Assembly (NCBI RefSeq): GCF_031979925.1
Contig: NZ_DALZFB010000003.1
Span: 186,001-250,000 of the forward strand
Length of the DNA: 64,000 bases
Origin: Pseudescherichia sp031979925
GTDB lineage: Bacteria; Pseudomonadota; Gammaproteobacteria; Enterobacterales; Enterobacteriaceae
Direction of reading: 5' to 3'
Shown: one piece after another, positions 60,463-64,000 of the stretch
How positions within the stretch are numbered: the stretch's first letter is position 1
Layout: every line of letters starts with the position of its first letter
Position numbers and translations under genes: made by a program
The notes under the pieces: generated by a model
The model's database searches: none
What the model saw: only the letters and a program-made list of their open reading frames with translations
What the model was told of the DNA's origin: nothing

Positions 60463-61216
60463 GACAACGGCGGTAAGCGTAAAGAATCTCTCCAAGCAGT
60501 TTGATAACGTGGAGGTGCTGCGGGATATCAACCTGACGGTGGAGAAGGGCACGGTGGTGAGCATTCTCGGCTCCTCCGGCTCCGGCAAATCGACCCTGCT
60601 GCGCTGCATGAACTGGCTGGAGCAGCCGGATCGCGGCGAGGTGCGCATCAGCGGCCAGCGCATCGGCGTGGACGAGCAGAGCGGCAGGGCGATGTCGCAC
60701 CGGGAGCTGTCGCGCATTCGCGAGCGTGTCGGCATGGTATTTCAGAGCTTTAACCTCTGGCCACACCTGACCGTGCAGCAGAATGTTACCGAGGCGCTGC
60801 TGCATGTGAAGGGGATGAGACGCGACGAGGCTAACGAGATTGCCCGCCAGCAGCTGGAGAAGGTGGGGATGGGGCATAAGGCAGATGTTTACCCGATCAC
60901 CCTTTCCGGCGGGCAGAAGCAGCGCGTGGCCATCGCCCGCTCGCTGGCGATGTCGCCGGAGGTGATCCTCTTTGATGAGCCAACCTCGGCGCTCGATCCG
61001 GAGCTGGTCAGTGAGGTGCTGGGGGTGATGAAATCCCTCGCTGCCGAGGGCTATACCATGGTGGTGGTGACTCACGAAATGGAGTTTGCCCGCCAGGTCT
61101 CTAACGAGGTGGTGTTTCTGGAGAAAGGTCTGCTGATCGAGAAGGCCTCGCCGGAGAAGTTCTTTACCGATCCGGACTCCGAGCGGGTACGCAAATTTTT
61201 GCAGACTAGCCGTTAA
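60455..61216 (+). CDS. Polar amino acid ABC transporter ATPase
   Basis: ATPase of 253 residues (GlnQ/HisP type): Walker A GSSGSGKST, Q-loop VFQSFNLWPHLTV, signature LSGGQKQRVAIARSL, Walker B ILFDEPTSALDPE and the switch His in VVVTHEM. Last gene of the importer operon. Confidence 0.95.
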   Translation: MHETTAVSVKNLSKQFDNVEVLRDINLTVEKGTVVSILGSSGSGKSTLLRCMNWLEQPDRGEVRISGQRIGVDEQSGRAMSHRELSRIRERVGMVFQSFNLWPHLTVQQNVTEALLHVKGMRRDEANEIARQQLEKVGMGHKADVYPITLSGGQKQRVAIARSLAMSPEVILFDEPTSALDPELVSEVLGVMKSLAAEGYTMVVVTHEMEFARQVSNEVVFLEKGLLIEKASPEKFFTDPDSERVRKFLQTSR

Positions 61217-61223
61217 ATGTACT

Positions 61224-61253
61224 GTACCCCCGGTAAGTGCAGCGCTACCGGGG
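61224..61253. repeat. REP-like hairpin between importer and dehydrogenase genes
   Basis: ccccggta / taccgggg form an 8-bp stem around agtgcagcgc. It sits between convergent genes. Confidence 0.65.
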
Positions 61254-61265
61254 TGTCCCATCAAT

Positions 61266-62033
61266 TCAATCCCGGTCAATCGCAAACGGCTGCCAGGCCT
61301 GACGCACCGGCATTACCTCTATCCGATTAATATTCATATGGTCCGGCAGGGTCGCGATAGAGAACATCTGCTCGGCAATATCCTGCGCCGTGAGCGGTGT
61401 GGTGCCGCCGTAGAGCTTGTCCGAGGCGGCCTGGTCGCCTTTGGTGCGCACCAGGGTAAACTCGGTTTCGGCTATGCCCGGCGCGAGATCGGTCACCCGC
61501 ACGCCGGTACCAAGTAGATCGCAGCGCAGGTTGTAGCTGAACTGCTTCACGAAGGCTTTGGTCGCGCCGTAGACGTGGCTACCGGGATAGGGCCACTGCC
61601 CGGCAATGGAGCCGATGTTAATTATGCTCGCCCCTGCGCCGTGGGCGATCAGCGTTGGCAGCAGGGCGTGGGTGACGTTAACCAGCCCGGTAACATTGGT
61701 GTCGATCATCGTCTGCCAGTCCTGCAATTCGACGGCCTGGGCAGGCTGTGGGGCGAGCGCCAGCCCGGCGTTATTAATCAGCGCGGTAATATCCCGGAAC
61801 GGCTCCGGCAGGCTCGCGACGGCCGCCTTCACCGCCGCATTATCGCGCACGTCCAGCTCAATGATATGTACCGGCACATGCGCCACCAACTCGGCTTTCA
61901 GCGCCTCCAGCCGGGCCATACGTCGTCCGCTTAATACCACGCCCCAACCCGCGCGGGCAAACACATGCGCTGCGGCCGCGCCAAAGCCTGATGTTGCCCC
62001 GGTAATAAACGCCACTTTCGTTGCTGTTGTCAT
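61266..62033 (-). CDS. Short-chain dehydrogenase/reductase, YdfG-like
   Basis: NADP-type oxidoreductase of 255 residues. The cofactor loop is TGATSGFGAAAA followed by SGRR, which favours NADP; NNAGLAL is present; the active site is Ser in IGSIAGQW with YGATK (Tyr, Lys). It resembles YdfG, which oxidises L-allo-threonine and 3-hydroxy acids. AGGAG precedes the ATG. It is divergent from the aminotransferase gene across 181 bp, so it may process the product of that pathway. Confidence 0.88.
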   Translation of the reverse strand: MTTATKVAFITGATSGFGAAAAHVFARAGWGVVLSGRRMARLEALKAELVAHVPVHIIELDVRDNAAVKAAVASLPEPFRDITALINNAGLALAPQPAQAVELQDWQTMIDTNVTGLVNVTHALLPTLIAHGAGASIINIGSIAGQWPYPGSHVYGATKAFVKQFSYNLRCDLLGTGVRVTDLAPGIAETEFTLVRTKGDQAASDKLYGGTTPLTAQDIAEQMFSIATLPDHMNINRIEVMPVRQAWQPFAIDRD

Positions 62034-62111
62034 CTCGTTCTCCTGTTCGGTTCAGGATCCCACTATAGAAACAGCGGCTGGCCCGACACAGGGCCAGTTT
62101 TGCCTGCATTT

Positions 62112-62129
62112 TGTGACACCCTTGTCACA
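62112..62129. promoter_or_regulatory. Perfect dyad in the dehydrogenase-aminotransferase interval
   Basis: tgtgaca-ccct-tgtcaca, 7-bp arms with a 4-bp spacer. It lies 86 bp before the aminotransferase start and about as far from the divergent gene. The binder is unknown; the spacing is 2 bp too long for a CRP site. Confidence 0.5.
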
Positions 62130-62142
62130 GCGTGATAAGCGG

Positions 62143-62153
62143 ACTGGCTCTAT
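62143..62153 (+). promoter_or_regulatory. Repeated element actggctctat, copy 2
   Basis: Same 11 bp as at 58117 and in the same orientation, 62 bp before the aminotransferase start. Candidate MocR site. Confidence 0.45.
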
Positions 62154-62214
62154 CTGCCCGCTGCGTGTCCGCCGCATGATGAACCCAACGACAACGGTAT
62201 TAAAGGAGCAGGGC

Positions 62215-63555
62215 ATGAAACTGGCACTTCAGAACGAGATGGCGCTAACGAATAATGACGATGTACGTCAGATGGACCGTTCGTATGTATTTCACTCCTG
62301 GTCAACTCAGGGCAACCTCAATCCGCTGGTCATCGCCGGGGCAGAGGGGTGCGAGCTGTGGGACTACGACGGCAACAGCTGGCTCGACTTCAGCAGCCAG
62401 CTGGTCAACGTCAACATCGGCTATCAACATCCACGCGTGCTGGCGGCAATGAAGGCCCAGCTGGAATCGCTGGTCACCATCGCCCCGGCGACCGCCAATC
62501 TGATGCGTGGCGAAGCGGCAAAGCGTATCGTTGAGCTGGCCCCTGAAGGGTTCAGTAAGGTGTTCTTTACCAACGCCGGAGCGGATGCCAATGAGAACGC
62601 CATTCGCATGGCCCGGCTCTATACCGGACGGGATAAAATTTTCTCCGCCTACCGCTCGTACCATGGCAATACCGGCAGCGCTATTGCCGCTACCGGCGAC
62701 TGGCGGCGCGTGCCGAACGAGTACTCCCGCGGCCACGTCCACTTCTTTAACCCCTACCTCTACCGCAGCGAGTTCAACGCCGCCACGGAAGAGGAGGAGT
62801 GCGAGCGAGCGTTGGCCCACCTACGTCGGATGATTGAAGTGGAAGGCCCCTCCTCGATTGCCGCTATTCTGCTGGAGTCAATCCCCGGCACGGCAGGTAT
62901 TCTGGTACCGCCGAAGGGCTATATGCAGGGAGTACGCGCGCTGGCAGACGAGTTCGGTATTATTCTCATCATTGATGAGGTCATGGCGGGTTTTGGCCGC
63001 ACCGGGCGCTGGTTTGGCTTTGAACATGACGGCATCGTGCCGGACCTCATCACCTTCGCCAAGGGGGTGAATTCAGGCTACGTCCCGGCGGGTGGGGTTC
63101 TGATTTCTGAACCCATCTCCCGCTACTTTGACGACCACTTTTTTGCCGGAGGATTAACCTACTCCGGCCATCCGCTGGCGATGGCAGCGATTGTCGCCAC
63201 CCTCGACGCCATGAAAGAGGAGAGGGTGGTGGAGAACGCGGCAGAAATGGGTGACGGCGTGCTGCAACCTGGCCTGCTGGCGCTGGCGGAGAAGCATGCT
63301 CTGATTGGTCACGTGCGCGGCCGGGGGCTGTTCCAGGCCATCGAGCTGGTAACCGAACGTCAGCGCAAGACGCCGGTGGCCGCCGCTGACATGGGCGCTA
63401 TCAAGCAGGCGCTGATCGACGGCGGGCTGCTGCCCTTTGTGGTAGAGAACCGTATTCACGTGGTACCGCCGTGCACCATCAATGCGGAGCAGATCCAGCA
63501 GGGGCTGGCGATTTTCGATCGCGTGCTGGGGCAGTTTAGCGGTCTGGCGAAGTAA
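62215..63555 (+). CDS. Class III PLP-dependent aminotransferase
   Basis: Enzyme of 446 residues in the omega-aminotransferase group. The ATG at 62215 has AAGGAG 7 bp before it; the frame is open far upstream but without similarity. GADANENAIRMAR, SYHGNT, IIDEVMAGFGRTG and the PLP Lys283 in FAKGVNSGY are visible. The start (YVFHSWSTQGNL) recalls taurine-pyruvate aminotransferases and related enzymes using omega-amino donors. Context with a MocR regulator and a polar amino acid importer suggests breakdown of an imported amine or amino acid; the substrate is not known. Confidence 0.9.
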   Translation: MKLALQNEMALTNNDDVRQMDRSYVFHSWSTQGNLNPLVIAGAEGCELWDYDGNSWLDFSSQLVNVNIGYQHPRVLAAMKAQLESLVTIAPATANLMRGEAAKRIVELAPEGFSKVFFTNAGADANENAIRMARLYTGRDKIFSAYRSYHGNTGSAIAATGDWRRVPNEYSRGHVHFFNPYLYRSEFNAATEEEECERALAHLRRMIEVEGPSSIAAILLESIPGTAGILVPPKGYMQGVRALADEFGIILIIDEVMAGFGRTGRWFGFEHDGIVPDLITFAKGVNSGYVPAGGVLISEPISRYFDDHFFAGGLTYSGHPLAMAAIVATLDAMKEERVVENAAEMGDGVLQPGLLALAEKHALIGHVRGRGLFQAIELVTERQRKTPVAAADMGAIKQALIDGGLLPFVVENRIHVVPPCTINAEQIQQGLAIFDRVLGQFSGLAK

Positions 63556-63561
63556 TAGTGC

Positions 63562-63582
63562 GGGCGTCGAGCGCTGACGCCC
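63562..63582 (+). terminator. Hairpin after the aminotransferase gene
   Basis: gggcgtc / gacgccc, 7-bp stem with 7-nt loop, 6 bp after the stop; a TCCTCTTTT tract follows. Confidence 0.6.
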
Positions 63583-63696
63583 TGAATCCTCTTTTCATCC
63601 CCGCAAAAAAAATTTTCCCGCCTGTTTAATTTTTTCCGATGTGCGCCGCTTTAGTTCTGTACTCAACTGAGATCCATGCATTCAAGGAGCAGAACG

Positions 63697-64000
63697 ATGT
63701 TATCTATTAATACCAACGCCGCCTCTATGGCGGCAGTCAACGCCATCAACAAAAGCAACGCCTCACTGAGCCAGTCCATGGAGCGCCTGGCAACCGGCAA
63801 CCGTATCAACTCTTCAGCGGACGATGCCGCAGGGAAGCAGATTGCTAACCGTATGCAGACCCAGTCGGACGGTATGGCCATGGCGCAGCGTAATATCGCC
63901 GATGCTACCGCCATGCTGCAAACCGCAGACGGCATGTTTGACGAGATGAACGATATTCTGGGACGCATGGACGAACTCGCGACCCAGGCATCGAACGGAA
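63697..64000 (+). CDS. Flagellin, 5' part only (possibly lateral flagellin LafA)
   Basis: The first 101 residues of a flagellin; the gene runs off the window. MLSINTNAASMAAVNAIN, then RLATGNRINSSADDAAGKQIANRM and NIADATAMLQTADG are the conserved D0/D1 helices. AAGGAG lies 7 bp before the ATG. Several positions differ from ordinary FliC (for example MAMAQRNIADA, DEMNDILGRMDELA), and I think the second, lateral flagellar system is possible, but the rest of the gene and its neighbours are needed to tell. I could not identify a convincing sigma-28 promoter upstream. Confidence 0.88.
   Translation, partial: MLSINTNAASMAAVNAINKSNASLSQSMERLATGNRINSSADDAAGKQIANRMQTQSDGMAMAQRNIADATAMLQTADGMFDEMNDILGRMDELATQASNG

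Noticed and set aside
62112..62129. CRP site
   Set aside because: The half-sites TGTGA and TCACA are separated by 8 bp instead of 6.
63601..63660. Sigma-28 promoter before the flagellin gene
   Set aside because: tccgatgt resembles the -10 element, but no TAAA-type -35 lies at the right distance.
1..64000. CRISPR arrays, insertion sequences, prophage genes
   Set aside because: No regular spaced repeats, transposase or phage structural genes were recognised; the repeats seen are REP/BIME units.

Overview
This 64-kb window is chromosomal DNA from a member of the Enterobacteriaceae, probably of the Enterobacter/Lelliottia/Leclercia type. The evidence is a core gene order shared with E. coli (purK-purE-lpxH-ppiB-cysS, then ybcJ-folD-argU, later pheP, nfsB, ybdJ, ybdK), the ramR-ramA pair that E. 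coli lacks but Enterobacter, Klebsiella and Salmonella carry, and REP/BIME repeats between genes. The genus is an inference. No insertion sequence, integrase, prophage or CRISPR array was seen.

Layout. 1-3.3 kb: 3' end of a porin gene and a NLPA/MetNIQ-type ABC importer that resembles Salmonella sfbABC. 3.3-12.1 kb: purine genes under a PurR box, lpxH, ppiB, cysS, an inserted glucose-type PTS permease with a LacI-family regulator, ybcJ-folD, and the tRNA-Arg(UCU) gene argU. 12.1-25.9 kb is accessory DNA: a predicted secreted-effector-like zinc peptidase, UV endonuclease uvsE, a membrane/papain-like fusion protein, a LysR-quinone oxidoreductase pair, a yeh-like chaperone-usher fimbrial operon whose tip adhesin is cut by an amber codon, an AI-2E-family permease, a cupin and an unknown AT-rich gene. 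26-29 kb: a siaABCD-like c-di-GMP partner-switch operon. 29.2-34.6 kb: choline-O-sulfate uptake and hydrolysis. 34.6-40.5 kb: iron-regulated genes (beta-propeller lipoprotein, TonB-dependent receptor, IroN-like receptor) with Fur-box-like sites.

40.5-49.3 kb: pheP, then a sugar operon (MFS transporter, TIM-barrel isomerase, Gfo/Idh/MocA dehydrogenase, LacI regulator) behind twin palindromic operators, and a divergent DHA2 efflux/XRE regulator pair. 49.3-56.5 kb: nfsB, ramR, ramA with a clear RamR operator, a FhuA/FoxA-like receptor divergent from an exported Fes-like esterase, then ybdJ and ybdK. 56.5-63.6 kb: a MocR regulator, a polar amino acid ABC importer, a short-chain dehydrogenase and a class III aminotransferase. 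The window ends inside a flagellin gene.

Working together: the iron genes suggest use of siderophores, since no siderophore biosynthesis gene lies here. The choline sulfate genes would release choline and sulfate. The ramRA pair would control efflux and permeability. All functional names come from reading translated sequence against remembered families, with no database search.
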